From NCBI GenBank assembly GCA_002914805.1, contig JXTB01000472.1, positions 159,777 through 223,776 of the forward strand: a DNA stretch of 64,000 bases, in the 5' to 3' direction. Shown one piece after another: positions 33,353-46,035 of this stretch. How positions within the stretch are numbered: the stretch's first letter is position 1; each line of letters starts with the position of its first letter. The notes below the pieces were generated by a model. That model was not told where the DNA came from, did not search any database, and saw nothing but the letters and a program-made list of their open reading frames with translations. The stretch comes from Parasponia andersonii. Its lineage: Eukaryota > Streptophyta > Magnoliopsida > Rosales > Cannabaceae. A program made the translations under genes and the position numbers.

Positions 33353-36300
33353 ATGGAGACTTTCCAGAAAATAAAGGTGGCCAATCCCATCGTCGAAATG
33401 GATGGTAACCCTTTTCAATTCTCACTCTCAATTCTCGTTTTATATTTTTAATTTACAGAATTTCATTATTTCTGCTGAAAATACCATAATAGTAAGTTGT
33501 AACGGGTATAGTGTCAGGGTTAAGAGTTCTTGTATAGCCTAGTTCATAACTCGTTCTATTGCTCTGTATGGTTTCACATAAAGAAGGTCAAATTCATTAG
33601 AACCAGCATTTTGGGTCTACAGAATGGAGTGAATAAGATTATACCGTCTTCAAAACTAGATTTTGAAACACACCCAGAACTTGTTTCATTAGACGGGGCA
33701 TTTTGTCGTTGTTAGCATACATTACAACAACTACAAGTGTTTACTAATTCGGTCGTAATGGGAATGGAAATAAGAAAAATGCGTTCATTCCTCATCCATT
33801 CGTGTGTTTATTTATACGTTTAGGACACAAATTTTGGTGAATCCCTCACATTTTGTTGGTAAGATTGAAATTTGATGAGATAGTGAAACTTAATAGCAGA
33901 CTATTCTTCCAATTGAAAATCTTTTAGAGTTCAATTCATTTTGGCTTAATCGAACATTTTTTTTAATAACTGTACATAATATGTTGGTTTTTTAAGTAAT
34001 TGGAAATGATTGCGCTTGTTAAATGTTTTCCTTAACCATACAGTTTTATTGTTCAGGAATTTTAGTTTGTGAATGTGACTACTTGAGTGAGCTGTAAAAT
34101 TTTATACTATGGAGAGGTCCACCATTGCATTTGTCCATAATTTCAATATGCATCAGCTTTTTTAGACGATTGCATATTGCATGATATCAGGAGCACAGAA
34201 CAGAACTTCATAAATAGTAGTGGAAAAATCTACGTGCATTTCTGCTCCTTCTCTTGTTCTTCTTAAGTTTTAGTTGAAGAACTGATCAGATCTTTCAACA
34301 CATTTTTCTTTATGTCTGAACACGAGTCCTCACTTCTATGACACAGGAGATGAAATGACCCGTGTCTTTTGGAAATCAATAAAAGAAAAGGTATTTATGT
34401 TTTTTGTGAGATCCCCATATGATCTTTTGGCAATGTTTGATTTTCCACAGCATGGTGTTCCAAACCTATAATATCATTATGTCCTATATCCTCTTTTGAT
34501 GTTGCACAGCTTATTTTTCCCTTTCTGGAGTTGGATATCAAGTACTTTGACCTTGGTCTCCCAAACCGCGATGCTACCAATGATAGAGTCACAATTGAAA
34601 GTGCTGAAGCTACTCTTAAGTATGTTTTTATAGCTTTTAGCCTTCTACTTACTTTCTTAATATCAGATATCTTTGAAGAGGAAGTAATGGCCTTTTCTGG
34701 TAACTGTAATAGATTTTCTTTCTCATACGGTTGAGTTTTCCTGGTTATCTTTCATTTCTATTCTGTTAATANTTTAGATACTGTATAGAGTTTTTCACAA
34801 GGATAAAAGTAAATAAATACATAAATTGCTTTGTGTGTTGCTTTCATATATGTTTGCTATCCAACTTGCAGTATGCTTTTCTCTACTCATAATGGACTTG
34901 TTCAGCCAATGTCTTTTCATCATCTTATGTATATATTATATTGTTTTAGTTTTTATATTAATCTTACGTAAAATATTGTGCCTATTGAATTGCTTTGTGT
35001 ATGACATAGTTTTATTATTTTGTCACTGTAGGTACAATGTAGCAATTAAATGTGCAACTATAACACCAGGTGTGCATTCCTGACCTAATTGGAACCATGA
35101 AAATGTTTTACTTGGTTTAAAAGCTGTTTAGCATCCTTATCTAATGATACTTGATCGACACTGTCGTTTTGATAGATGAAACACGTGTGAAGGAGTTTAA
35201 CTTGAAACAAATGTGGAGGAGTCCAAACGGGACAATACGGAACATTTTAAATGGTGATTGGAATTTCACTGATGCCTGATGGTTAATTATTTACTGTTAG
35301 TTTTCTGCATATTGAATTGATTGCAGGTAGCATATGCTTTTTCTATGTACATCAGGTACTGTTTTTAGAGAACCAATTATCTGCCATAACATTCCTCGAC
35401 TTGTCTCTGGTATGTGGTGTTTTCTTTTCATTGAAGTTCTCCTTTTATCATACAGCCAGGGCCAATTTTTATTTTTATTTTTATTTTATTTCTTTATTGT
35501 TAATTTTATCTTTTTTTTTTTCAGGCTGGACGAAACCAATATGCATTGGAAGGCATGCTTTCGGTGATCAATACCGAGCAACTGATACAATTATTGAAGG
35601 ACCTGGAAAACTTAAATTGATTTATGGTAAATTTTTGTAAAAGGATCTGAATGCAGATTGCTGAGTTCACTTTTTACGGGGGCTCAGTTGTTGCCAAGAA
35701 TATGAAATGTTGCTATTTTTTTTTAAGTACATTTCTTCTAACAATCATATATTAATAACTATCAAGTGTAATTACAAATTGTAGAACCTGATGGAATTGA
35801 AAAGAAAACGGAGATCGAAGTTTTCAGGTTTACTGGTGCTGGAGGTGTTGCTTTGTCCATGTATAACACTGATGAGGTGTCAACTTCTTCTTCTTCTCGT
35901 CCCTCCCCCCTCTTCTGTTGTGGAGGGGAGGTGAACTTTAATAATTTGCTAGAGGTCTTCTAGATTTAAATTTTAATGTTTTCAAATGGAAAACAGTCTA
36001 TCCGTGCTTTTGCTAAGGCTTCAATGAACACTGCCCACCAGAAAAAGTGGCCACTTTACCTTAGNNNNNNNNNNNNNNNNNNNNNNNNNNNNNNNNNNNN
36101 NNNNNNNNNNNNNNNNNNNNNNNNNNNNNNNNNNNNNNNNNNNNNNNNNNNNNNNNNNNNNNNNNNNNNNNNNNNNNNNNNNNNNNNNNNNNNNNNNNNN
36201 NNNNNNNNNNNNNNNNNNNNNNCTTATGCTCTTAAAAGTGAAGGTGGTTATGTATGGGCATGCAAAAATTATGATGGTGATGTGCAGAGTGACTTCTTAG

Positions 36301-36566
36301 CCCAAGGTCTGTTTTAATTGTGGTAAAGCCTCTGGTTCATATTTATCTTTCGTTGTTTTGTCTCTGATTCTTTTGGAGTTGAAGGAAAAATGTGCTTTGG
36401 AGAATCTTTCCTAAGGTGTTTGACTATCAAATTTTGCTTTTGACCACAAGAAATCTCATGGATAGTCTCTCTCCATGGTACAGGTTTTGGATCTTTGGGG
36501 CTGATGACATCAGTACTGGTATATTTGATCTTCACTTCTGTATCTAGACTGCAATTTTCACTTTAC

Positions 36567-36600
<34 letters not shown>

Positions 36601-37330
36601 TTTTATATATGAGAAGTATGAATTGCATCCCAGGTGTGCCCAGATGGGAAGACGATTGAAGCAGAGGCAGCCCATGGCACAGTTACTCGCCATTTCCGTG
36701 TTCACCAAAAAGGAGGGGAAACAAGCACGAACAGCATAGCATCAATTTTTGCGTGGGCACGAGGGCTTGCTCACAGGTATCAGATCAACATGCTTTCATT
36801 ATTATTTATAGTTTTCATGCCAAAATAGTGCACATCTAATTGGGTAAAAACAAGAATTTCAGTACGGAGTGCCAATACTACGAGGTTTCTAATTATCCAA
36901 GGAATCTATCTTTCTTGGCTTTTGTATTTTAGAGATAAGCTGTGGTTAGAGGTTTCCTATAACTTGACCAATAATTGCTCTTATTGTTTGGGATCTCACG
37001 CAAACACTTGAAAATCCAATTCATCAGGGCAAAGTTGGATGGTAACGCCAGACTGTTGGATTTTACTGACAAACTGGAAGCTGCATGTGTTGGAACTGTT
37101 GAATCTGGGAAGATGACCAAGGATCTTGCGCTTCTTATTTATGGACCTAAGTACGTACTGTTGGAAGAAATTTTCTTTGCAAATCCCGAGAAATGCTTTC
37201 CATTGATGAAAAATGGAAATTTCTTGTCCTGTGTAGGGTTACCAGGTCTAAGTATGTAAATACAGAAGAATTCATTGATGCTGTAGCAGAGGAGCTGAGA
37301 TTTCGATTGTTTAGCAAGGCAAAGTTGTAA
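33353..37330 (+). CDS. NADP-dependent isocitrate dehydrogenase, peroxisomal type
   Basis: Oxidises isocitrate to 2-oxoglutarate and makes NADPH. Exons: 33353-33404, 34347-34390, 34510-34619, 35032-35069, 35176-35253, 35356-35409, 35525-35626, 35785-35876, 35997-36306 (containing the N gap and possibly an intron), 36484-36518, 36634-36776, 37028-37150, 37237-37330. All junctions are GT-AG and frame-consistent; with the ~45 codons expected in the gap the protein is 417 residues, normal for the family. Readable landmarks: [38 protein letters not shown], the signature [14 protein letters not shown], and [12 protein letters not shown]. No transit peptide precedes METFQKIKV, and the C-terminus is AKL, a major plant PTS1, so peroxisomal location is inferred. 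The [11 protein letters not shown] tail resembles the Arabidopsis peroxisomal isoform (At1g54340). Part of the active-site region, including the expected IWYEHRLIDDMV segment, is hidden by Ns. Confidence 0.93.
34772..34772. other. Single N in an intron
   Basis: One ambiguous base in the third intron of the isocitrate dehydrogenase gene. No coding effect is expected, but sequence may be missing at this join. Confidence 0.7.
36065..36222. other. 158-base N gap inside an isocitrate dehydrogenase exon
   Basis: The gap interrupts the coding region after KKWPLYLS and resumes at AYALKSEGG. Family alignment expects 45 whole codons (137 bases counting split codons) here. 158 is too long for pure coding sequence and too short for coding plus a normal intron, so the length is probably nominal. 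Confidence 0.85.
36566..36612. repeat. AT microsatellite
   Basis: An AT dinucleotide tract with a TATGTATA interruption, in the intron before exon 36634-36776. Confidence 0.9.
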
Positions 37331-38544
37331 GCTCTTGGCCACTGACTTAGAATTGTTCTTGACAAGAAGCTTTATACTACAGTTGGTTGAGCTTCTCGTG
37401 GGGCATCAACTTCAAAACCTCTTCAATCAATAAATCTGCTTCATGGCTGTCTGGCTGGGACGGGTGCGGGGTATATTTTTCTTTGAAAAGAACTATAATG
37501 TTGTACACTAGTTGAAAAGTTGTACTTGTCATTAGTTGGTGGTAACCGTTACTAGCGTTGGAGCCAAGAGAACGCAAGTGTTCTTTATGAGCCGTTAATC
37601 AGCATGAAACCCAATTGGGTCACTTAGCCGATGAAGGACTCTGCTTGGACACTCACCGAGCGTCCCTTGCTCTCATTTTTGAACCAATTAGTTGGACTTG
37701 TACTTTTCTGTGGAGAATGTTATTAAATCACAAGTCCATGGTGATGATAATTACATGTGATATAAACTTGTAGTTTTATATCTAGTATTGTATCATGATT
37801 AATCTCTGGTACAAGGGCAAATGATGAATCCGAAAGATGTTTTATTATCTTATTCTTTTTTTTTTTTTTTAAAAAGTTTATTATCTAATTCTGATTAAAT
37901 AAAGAACATAAAGACAATGGGTTGAGCTGCAAATTGATGCATAAATCTGTTAGTAAGAATTGCAAAGAATGGTTCGGGCGTTGTCTTTCTAAGTGCTGCC
38001 GTTTGGGACTGCGCAGAATTTACCGGCACAGCGGACATGGCGGAACTATCTTTGCAGTTGTAGTTTCTTAGTTTGTATCTGATGTGTTAAGAAAATAGTA
38101 GGCTGAGGGAGCATTTGTAGGAATTATAATAACAAATAAGTATATGTAATATATAAGGTTACAAAATAATTTAACAAAAGTTTACAATAAATTTTAAAAC
38201 AAAATTTAAAGTTACCAAAAATTTGCTCCAATTACTTCGTATGAAACTTGATTTATCTGCAAAAACAGTAACTACGTTAACAATCGAGGTCTATGTGTAA
38301 CATAATGTCCTTAAAATTGATTCGCTCTCTCCGATAGAATGCTCGAAGATTTGTTAGCGTTAGTTTTTCAGAATACTACGATAAGAGTAGCAAGTGAATC
38401 ACTAATACTTTCACTCTACGAACTTGATTGCTAAGAACTCGAACACACTAAGAATTCTAGCTACGAAATTCCTAGAAACTCGAATAACAATAGTTAGAAA
38501 CTAAAAAACTCTAGACAACGGGAAGAACTAGAGAGAATAGGAAG
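37331..38544. other. 3' UTR and intergenic; flank of the satellite array
   Basis: 37331-37750 is a plausible 3' UTR of the isocitrate dehydrogenase gene. No other frame is convincing. 38230-38544 looks like repeat sequence leading into the array (repeated AACTCGAA- and AGAACT-type motifs), but its nature is unclear. Confidence 0.4.
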
Positions 38545-41446
38545 GCACAATTTCGTTATTAATATGTTGAATGAGGAGGAGGAAGTCTTCTTTTATAGTT
38601 TCTGAAAAGGGAGGTTACCATCCTTACTCTTAAAGGGTATTATATTCAGAAAGCCAAAAATCGCCGTCATAAAGCTAAAGCTACCCAAAACACAAGCTAT
38701 AAATGCTAGGCAGTTTTTTCTGAAACTGTAATCTTAATTCATATAATAAACATGACAATTTTCTGGTTTAAAGCATGGTGTATGTTACAAAGTCTTTTTT
38801 AATGTATGAAATGAGGAGGATGAGGTCTCCTTTTATAGCTTCTAAAAAAGGCAGTTACAAACTTTTCTCTTAAAGGGCATTATTCTTACAAAATCAAAAA
38901 TGGCTGTTATGAAGCTGAAATTGCCCAAAAATGCCAGCCACAAATGCTAGTCAGTTTTTTCAGAAAATGTAATCTTTATCCATATAATAAATATGACAGT
39001 TTCAGGTTAAAATCAACGTGTATATTACAAAGCATTTTTTGATGTGTGGAATAAGGAGGATAAGGTTTCCTTTAATAGCTTCTGAAAAGGAAGGTTACCA
39101 TCTTTGCTCCTAAGGGGTATTATTCTCATAAAGTCAAAAATAGTTATTATAAAGTTGAAACTGTCCAAAACGCTAGTCACAAATGTTAGGTAGTTTATTT
39201 TGAAACTATGATCTTAGTTCATACTATAAATATAACAATTTTCAGGTTTAAAGCAAAGTATATGTTACAAAGCTTTTTTTGACGCGTGGAATGATGAGGA
39301 GGAGGTCTCCATTTATAGCTTTTAAAAAAGTTTATGGTTCACCACCCTTGCACTTGAAGTACATTATTCTCATAAAGCCAAAAATAGTTGTTATGAAGCT
39401 AAAATTGTCCAAATGCCACTCATAAATGTTAGGCAGTTTTCTTTGAAACTGTAATCTTAATTAATCTAAAAAATATAACAGTTTTCAAGTTTCAAGCAAG
39501 GTGTATATTACAAAGCTTTTTTTTTTGATGTGTGGAATGAAGAGAAGGAAGTCTCCTTTATAGCATCTGAAAAAGGAGGTTTCCACCCTTAAACTTAAAG
39601 GGCATTATTCTCAAAAAGTAAAAAATGATTGTTAGGAAGCAGAAATTGCCCAAAATGCCATCCACAAATGCTAGCTAGCTTTTTCTGAAAGTATAATCTT
39701 AATTCATATAATAAATATAACAGTTTTTAGGTTTAAAATAAGGGGTATATTACAAAACTTTTCCTGAAGTGTGGAATGAAGAGGAAGAGATCTTCTTTTA
39801 TAATTTCTAAAATGGGAGGTTACCAACCCCGCTTCTAAAAGGAATTAATTTATAAAATAAATACAACAGATTTAAGGATTAAAACAAGGTGTATGTTATA
39901 ATATGTTTTTTGAAGTATGGAATGAGGAAGAGGAGGTCTCCTTTTATAACTTATGAAAAGGGAGGTTACCACCTCTGCTCCTAAAGGGCATTAATTTATA
40001 TAATAAATATAATGGATTTCAGGTTTAAAACAAGATGTATGTTACAAAACTTTTTTGGAATTGTGGAATGAGGAGGAGGAGGTCTCCTTTTATAGCTTCT
40101 GAAAAGGGAGGTTATCATCCCTACTCCTAAAGGGCATTACTCTCATAAAGCCAAAAATGGCTATTATGAAAATGAAACTATACAAAATAGTAGCCAAATT
40201 TTTCTGAAACTATAATCTTAACACATATAATAAATATAACAGTTTTCAGGTTTAAAGCAAGGTGTATGTTACAAAGCCTTTTTTGATGTGTGGAATGAGA
40301 AGGAGGAGGTCTCTTTTATAGCTTCTGAAAAGGTAGGTTACCAACCTTGCTCTTAAAAGATATTATTCTTATAAAACAAAAAATGATTGTTATGAAGCTG
40401 AAATAACCAAAAATGCGAGCCATAAATACTTTGCAATTTTTTCTGAAACTATAATCTTAATTTATATAATAAATATGACAGTTTTAAGGCTTAAAGGAGG
40501 CTGTATGTTACAAAGCTTTTCTTGACATGTGAAATGAGGAGGAGGTTTCCGTTTATAGCTTCTGAAAAGGGAGGTTACCATCCTTGCTCATATAGGGCAT
40601 TATTCTCATAAAGCTTAAAATGGCTGTTATAAAGCTAAAAATTGCCTAAAACACTGGTCACAAATACTAGGTAGTTTTTTCTGAAATTGTAATCTTAATT
40701 CGTATAATAAATATGACAATTTTCAGGTTTAAAGAAAGGTGTATATTACAAAGCTTTTTTTGATAAGCGGAATAAGGAGGCGGTCTTCATTTATAGCTTC
40801 TGAAAAGGGACCACCCTCGCTCTTAGAGGACAATATTCTTATAAAACCAAAATTGACTATTATGAAGCTGATAGTGCCCAAAATGCTAGCCACAAATGAT
40901 AAGAATTTTTTTTTTTTGTAAATTTTAATCTTAATTCATATTATAAATATGACAATTTTCAGGTTTAAAGCAAGGTGCATGTTACAAAGCTTTTTTTGAT
41001 GTGTGAAATGAGGAGGAGGATGCCTCCATTTATGGATTCTCAAAAGGGAGGTTACCACCTTTGCTCTTAATGTGCATTATTCTCATAAAATCAAAAAATA
41101 ACTTTTATAAAGCTGAAATTGCTCAAAACGCTAGCCACAAATACTAGGCAACTTTTTCTGAAACTATAATATTGATTCATATAATAAATATGACAATTTT
41201 CTCGTTTAAAGTAAGGTGTATGTTACAAAGCTTTTTTGATGTGAGGAATGAGGACGAACAAGTATCCTTTTATTTCTTTTGAAACGGGAGGTCACCACCA
41301 TTGTTCTAAATGGAAATTATGCTTATAAAGCTAAAAAAAGCCGTTATGAAGCAAGAGCTGTCTAAAATACCAATCACAAATACTAGGCAGTGCTTATTGA
41401 AGTTGCAATCCTAATCCATATAATAAATATAACAGTTTTCAGGATT
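38545..41446. repeat. Satellite-like tandem array, left part (~240-bp units)
   Basis: About 13 degenerate units. Each contains GTGTGGAATGAGGAGGAGG, CTCCTTTTATAGCTTCTGAA, GGGAGGTTACCACC, GGGCATTATTCTCATAAAG, TAATCTTAATTCATATAATA and a GGTGTATGTTACAAAG boundary. GTATGTTACAAAG-type landmarks recur at about 38770, 39010, 39250, 39500, 39745, 39890, 40035, 40265, 40505, 40740, 40980 and 41220. Most spacings are 235-245 bases; two successive ones are about 147. No protein coding is apparent. The array is cut at 41447 by a solo LTR and continues at 54063. Confidence 0.88.
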
Positions 41447-41451
41447 AAAGT

Positions 41452-41655
41452 TGTAACACCTCTTAGTTAACTATATTGTCATATACAGCTAAACTATGAA
41501 GTATTATTCTTTCTTAAATATTATTTTTTGTTTTATAAAAAGGTGGGCAAAATTTGAACTTTTCAAAACTTTTGGACAAAGCAACTACAAGGCATTACTT
41601 ACTAAAAGTGACTTTACAAAATGTACAAACAAAACGAGTTTTCACTAGTATATTT
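41452..41655 (-). repeat. Ty3/gypsy solo LTR, outer fragment (split by copia)
   Basis: It starts TGTAACACCTC right after AAAGT (41447-41451) and matches the LTR starts at 58579 and 63693 (TGTAAC, then AAAAAGGTGGGC-type sequence). It is interrupted at 41655 by a copia insertion and resumes at 51277. Confidence 0.88.
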
Positions 41656-43298
41656 TGCTGATGTTAGCTAGAATAAATTTCTGGAAAATATTTTCATAAA
41701 ATCATTTTCAAGAACAGCATAGTTTTGTAAAATCAAGAAACGAAGCGGAATTGATCGTTTAAAATATTTCTTTTTACAAAACATTTCAGATCGTGATCTA
41801 ACATAAATTAACTCTTGATCTAGATAAGAACAATACCCGGATTCACTCCACAACCTTCTTGTCTTCCCGTCTATTCTTGAAAGCCATTTGATTGATCCAG
41901 TGATTGGTCACCTTCTTGATTCCCAAAAAAAAGATCCGCAGATGAACAAGAAGACAATCTTCTCGAACCGATTTCTCCGGGATGGCTGAAACACCAAGGA
42001 CAGTGAATTCCTAGTGGTGGCCAATTTTTTCTGCTCTCTCTCTCTGTTTTTTGTGTGACATTCTCTCCCTCAGGGGGTGTTTCACATGTAACACTTATAT
42101 ATGATTGGTAGAGAACTTTTCTCTTAATTATAGAGAGATTAGTAAACCCTAATGTGTTTATTGGGCTTGTTGGACTCAACTAATCATCAAATAACTATTG
42201 GGCTTTAATTTAAGTTAGATAGGGGACTAGATGGATCCATAAAGCCCAAGCTCCAATGAACCATATACCCACTATCATAATTAACTCTTAATTATGATTG
42301 GGCCTTGTCCATTACTATTGGGGCACACCACTATAGGCCTAATATTGAACTCTTGGGCTAAATGTCATTTATTTTCTATGAAGCTTATTAGCAATTAATT
42401 AGCTTGATCCATTTAGCGTATATTATACCTGTAGAGATACCCCCAATGCAATGCCATACTAGTAGGGTAAAATTACCGTATTACCCTCCTAGTACATATT
42501 TACCTTTTGAGTTGCCATTTTTCATCTAATGGATAATTGTTGACTATGGTGTTTGTATTTGCTTATACCAACACAGTCAAATTTACATAGTGAATACCGG
42601 GACCCTGGTTTATATTATCCAAGTACTTGAAAAAACTCAAAGTGATCATATGCATGGTGTCCATCATGAAAAATATTCTGCACATTTCCTATACCTTATC
42701 TTCCAAGATACCGGAATTCGAACCATAACTCAAAACTAGTCCTTTAGTAACTCAAAAAGACAAAACATATGAAAGTAAGTTCGTAAATCATAAGGTCTTT
42801 TACAATAGGGCTAGGTTAGTAAAATTAGAAATTTGAGTTACGACAGTTAACCTCAAATTCTAATTCACTAGGTCCTGCTCGATGCTGTTATAACTTTCTT
42901 ATAATACACTAGTATTTCTATCCGAAGACTCACTTCGATAATTAGAGACTTCATTAATTAAATAGACAATACTACATTCTATGGCATAGTAAAGTATTCC
43001 ATCTTCAATATGCAGAACGCGAACAATTTAATTTAGACATAATGAAATAAAGAATATAATGTCTCCCACATATGAACTCATCATACAAATAATTCTTTAT
43101 TACTCATTTTCATATCTTGGAATCTTTTAGATGTTTACATAAGATAAACATGCATATCACAGGTATATCAATGGGATGTAAATGAAATAGAAATTCATAA
43201 CATGGAATTTATTAATAACAAATAGATACTAAATAATCCAATAATTATTGTTTATAATGTCTAAATAATAAACTGCTTTGTAGGACATTATTCCAACA
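41656..43298 (-). repeat. 3' LTR of the nested copia element
   Basis: TGCTGATGTTAG...TTATTCCAACA. It pairs with 49647-51271. The inner edge is followed by a purine-rich stretch on the minus strand (AAGTTGGAGAT), the polypurine tract at 43299-43312. Confidence 0.92.
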
Positions 43299-43314
43299 AT
43301 CTCCAACTTGGCCT

Positions 43315-43665
43315 TTAAAGCAGATGTGACATATCACATAGTCCTATTCCTTCTAGATGGTCCTCAAATACTTTGATAGCCAAAGATTTAGTAAAAGGAT
43401 TAGCAAGGTTCTCTGTAGACGCTATCTTACTCACTATCACTTCTCCTCTTTGAATAATTTTTCTGAGCATATGATATTTCCTCTCTATGTATTTTCCCCT
43501 CTTATAGCTTCTGGGCTCTCTGGAGTTAGCAACTGCTCCACTGTTATCATAGTAAAGTATCATAGGTTGCTGTGCTCCAGGTACTACCTCAAGATCCAAA
43601 AGGAAATTACGAAGCCAGACAGCCTCTTTAGCTGCTTCAGAAGCCACCAAATATTCGGCCTCCAT
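43315..43665 (-). pseudogene. RNase H, nested copia element
   Basis: A 116-codon frame beginning MEAEYLVASEAAKEAVWLRN, then YYDNSGAVANSREP, KRGKYIERKYHMLR and KIASTENLANPFTKSL. This is the C-terminal end of copia pol; the A-E-Y and D residues of the RNase H active site are readable. Its N-terminal part continues in another frame upstream (to about 43850). Confidence 0.85.
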
Positions 43666-43856
43666 GGTTGAATCTGCAACACAAGATTGCTTGATACTCC
43701 TCCATATAATGGCTCCACCACCAAGGGTAAAGACTGAACTAGAGGTTGATCGTCTAGAGTCTTTATCAGATTGAAAATCCGAATCAGTATATCCAACAGG
43801 TGTTAGATCTTATCCAGAATGTACAAGCATATGATTTCTAGTTCTCCGGAGATACT

Positions 43857-44558
43857 TTAGAATATGCTTGACTGCACCCCAATGTTTAGTCCTAGATTGG
43901 ATTGGTAATGACTTATAATCCCAACAGCATAACAAATATCTGGTCTTGTACAAAGCATGGCATGCATGAGACTTCCCACTACCGAAGTATAAGGAATATT
44001 TCTCATCTGTTCCTTCTCTTTTTCTATCTTAGGAGAATTCTCATTAGACAGATTAATTCCTTTACGAAAGGGTGTTAAACCTTTCTTAGAATTATGCATT
44101 GTAAACCTTACCAGTATTTTGTCTACATATGAAGCCAGTGATAAAGCTATGCATTTATTCTTTCTGTCTTGTAGAATATATATTCCTAGAACATAGCAAG
44201 CTTCACCTAAGTCCTTCATATCAAAATGTTGTGCTAACCAAACTTTCACTGATGATAATGATCCAACATCATTCCCAAGGATTAAAATATCATCAATATA
44301 CAGTACTAGAAAATTCACTTTGTTATCCTGAATTCTTTTATAGACACAAGGTTCATCTATGTTTTATTCAAAACCATAAGACTTAATTGCTTCATCAAAT
44401 CTTATGTTCCATGATCTAAATGCTTGCTTGAGTCCATAAATAAATCTCTTAAGTTCACAAACTTTTCTTTCTTGACCCTTTTTAACGAATCCCTCTGGTT
44501 GTATCATATAGATATGTTCATCAAGATTGCCATTCAGGAATGCAGTCTTGACGTCCAT
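43857..44558 (-). pseudogene. Reverse transcriptase, nested copia element
   Basis: 44558-44364 reads MDVKTAFLNGNLDEHIYMIQ and GLKQAFRSW. 44318-43857 reads NFLVLYIDDILILGNDVG (YIDD box intact), FDMKDLGEACYVLG and GSLMHAMLCTRPDICYAVG. A stop and frameshift between 44363 and 44319 separate the halves. Confidence 0.88.
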
Positions 44559-44835
44559 TTGCCATATCTCATAATCAAGAGATGCAGTGATGGATAAGAG
44601 TATGCGAACTTGATCATAGCTATAGGAGAGAAGGTTTCTTTATAATCGATACCTTATTTCTATGTATAACCCTTTGTAACTAACTTTGCCTTGAAAGTCT
44701 CCACTTTCCTGTCTATTCCTTCTTTCTCTTATAGACCCACTTACACCTAATGGGTTTTATCCCTTCAAGTAGATCTACAAGTTCCTAGATTTTATTAGAC
44801 TACATGGACTCTATTTTTGATTCCATTGCCTTTTG

Positions 44836-45855
44836 CTAGAGATCTTTATCAACATCATCTATTGCCTCATTATAGGTGTAAGGATCAGATTCTTGGTCAC
44901 AAGACTCTCCTATTCCCAAGTATCTTTCAGGTTGTCTCACAACTCTCCCACTACAATGAGGATCCGATGTTTGTTGAGTTTTAAGTGATTTATCTTTTCT
45001 AAGTGCTTTCTCTATCTTATCTTCTATAGATGGGATGATAACATCATCAGTTAATTCTTCTAGAACTAAATCACTTTTGGGCTTGAAATCTTTCATATAT
45101 TCTTCTTCCAAGATAGTAGTATTTGTACTCACAAACACTTTCTTTTCTTTAGTACTATAGAAATAATACCCTCTAGTTCCTTTTGGGTAACCTACAAATA
45201 GACACAGTTCAGATCGTGATTCCAACTTAGTCGTTTTCCCTTTCAACACGTATATTGGACAACCCCAAGTATGGATATGACGCAAACTATGTTTATGTCC
45301 TTTCCATAGTTCAAATAGAGTCTTAGGTACTAACTTAGAAGGAACTCTATTCAGCAGGTACATAGCAGTTTCTAAGGCAGAACCCCAAAAAGATGCGGGT
45401 AATTGTGAATAACTGAGCATCGACCTAACCATATCCAAAAATGTCCTATTTCTTCTTTCAGCAACACCATTTAGTTGAGGTATACTAGGTGCTGTGACTT
45501 AGGATAGGATCCCATTATCTGTGAGAAATTTAGAGAATTCTCCAGAGAGGTATTCACCACCTCGATCAGATCGAAGGGTCTTTCTGTTCTTTCCTAACTG
45601 CTTTTCAGTTTCCACTTTGAATTCTTTGAACTTTTTAAAAGAATCCGATTTGTGTTGCATTAGGTAAACATAACCAAATCTAGAATAATCATCCGAAAAC
45701 GTAATGAAGTATTCAAATCCTCCTCGTGCTTGAATATTCAAGAGCCCACAGACATCAGTGTGTACTAATTCAAAACATTCTTGAACTCTAAGACCTTTTC
45801 TAGTAAATGGTCTTTTAGTCATTTTATCTTCCCGATAGGGTTCACAAGTTGGCAA
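44836..45855 (-). pseudogene. Integrase and linker, nested copia element
   Basis: 45855-45499 holds the core: FELVHTDVCGLL (first Asp), FITFSDDYSRFGYVY and LRSDRGGEYLSGEF (second Asp). A stop at about 45498 follows NGILS. 45438-44836 resumes with MVRSMLSYSQLP.SFWGSAL, FELWKGHKHSLRHIHTWGCP and LFVGYPKGTRGYYFYS, the copia integrase C-terminal region. The intervening segment holds the expected Glu region in a broken frame. Confidence 0.85.
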
Positions 45856-46035
45856 TGGTTTGACTTCGAATGGACTTAGAGTTCCATATGACTAAGCTTT
45901 GAATTCTGTTTAGGTTAATATGACTGAGTCTCAAATGCCAGAGATAAGTTTCATCATTAGTACTTTCACTTTCTTATGTTTAGATTCTGCATGTTCAGAA
46001 ATATTTTCAAGATTGTGCAATGAGATACTTTTAGG

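Noticed and set aside
33097-33390. 97-codon minus-strand frame overlapping the isocitrate dehydrogenase start
   Set aside because: Antisense to the leader and first exon, no family resemblance.
38545-41450. Possible CRISPR-like array of regularly spaced repeats
   Set aside because: Units are ~240 bp, repeated over their whole length without unique spacers, in a plant nuclear context; it is a tandem satellite.
43357-43671. 104-codon plus-strand frame
   Set aside because: Antisense to copia RNase H; a shadow of the real coding strand.
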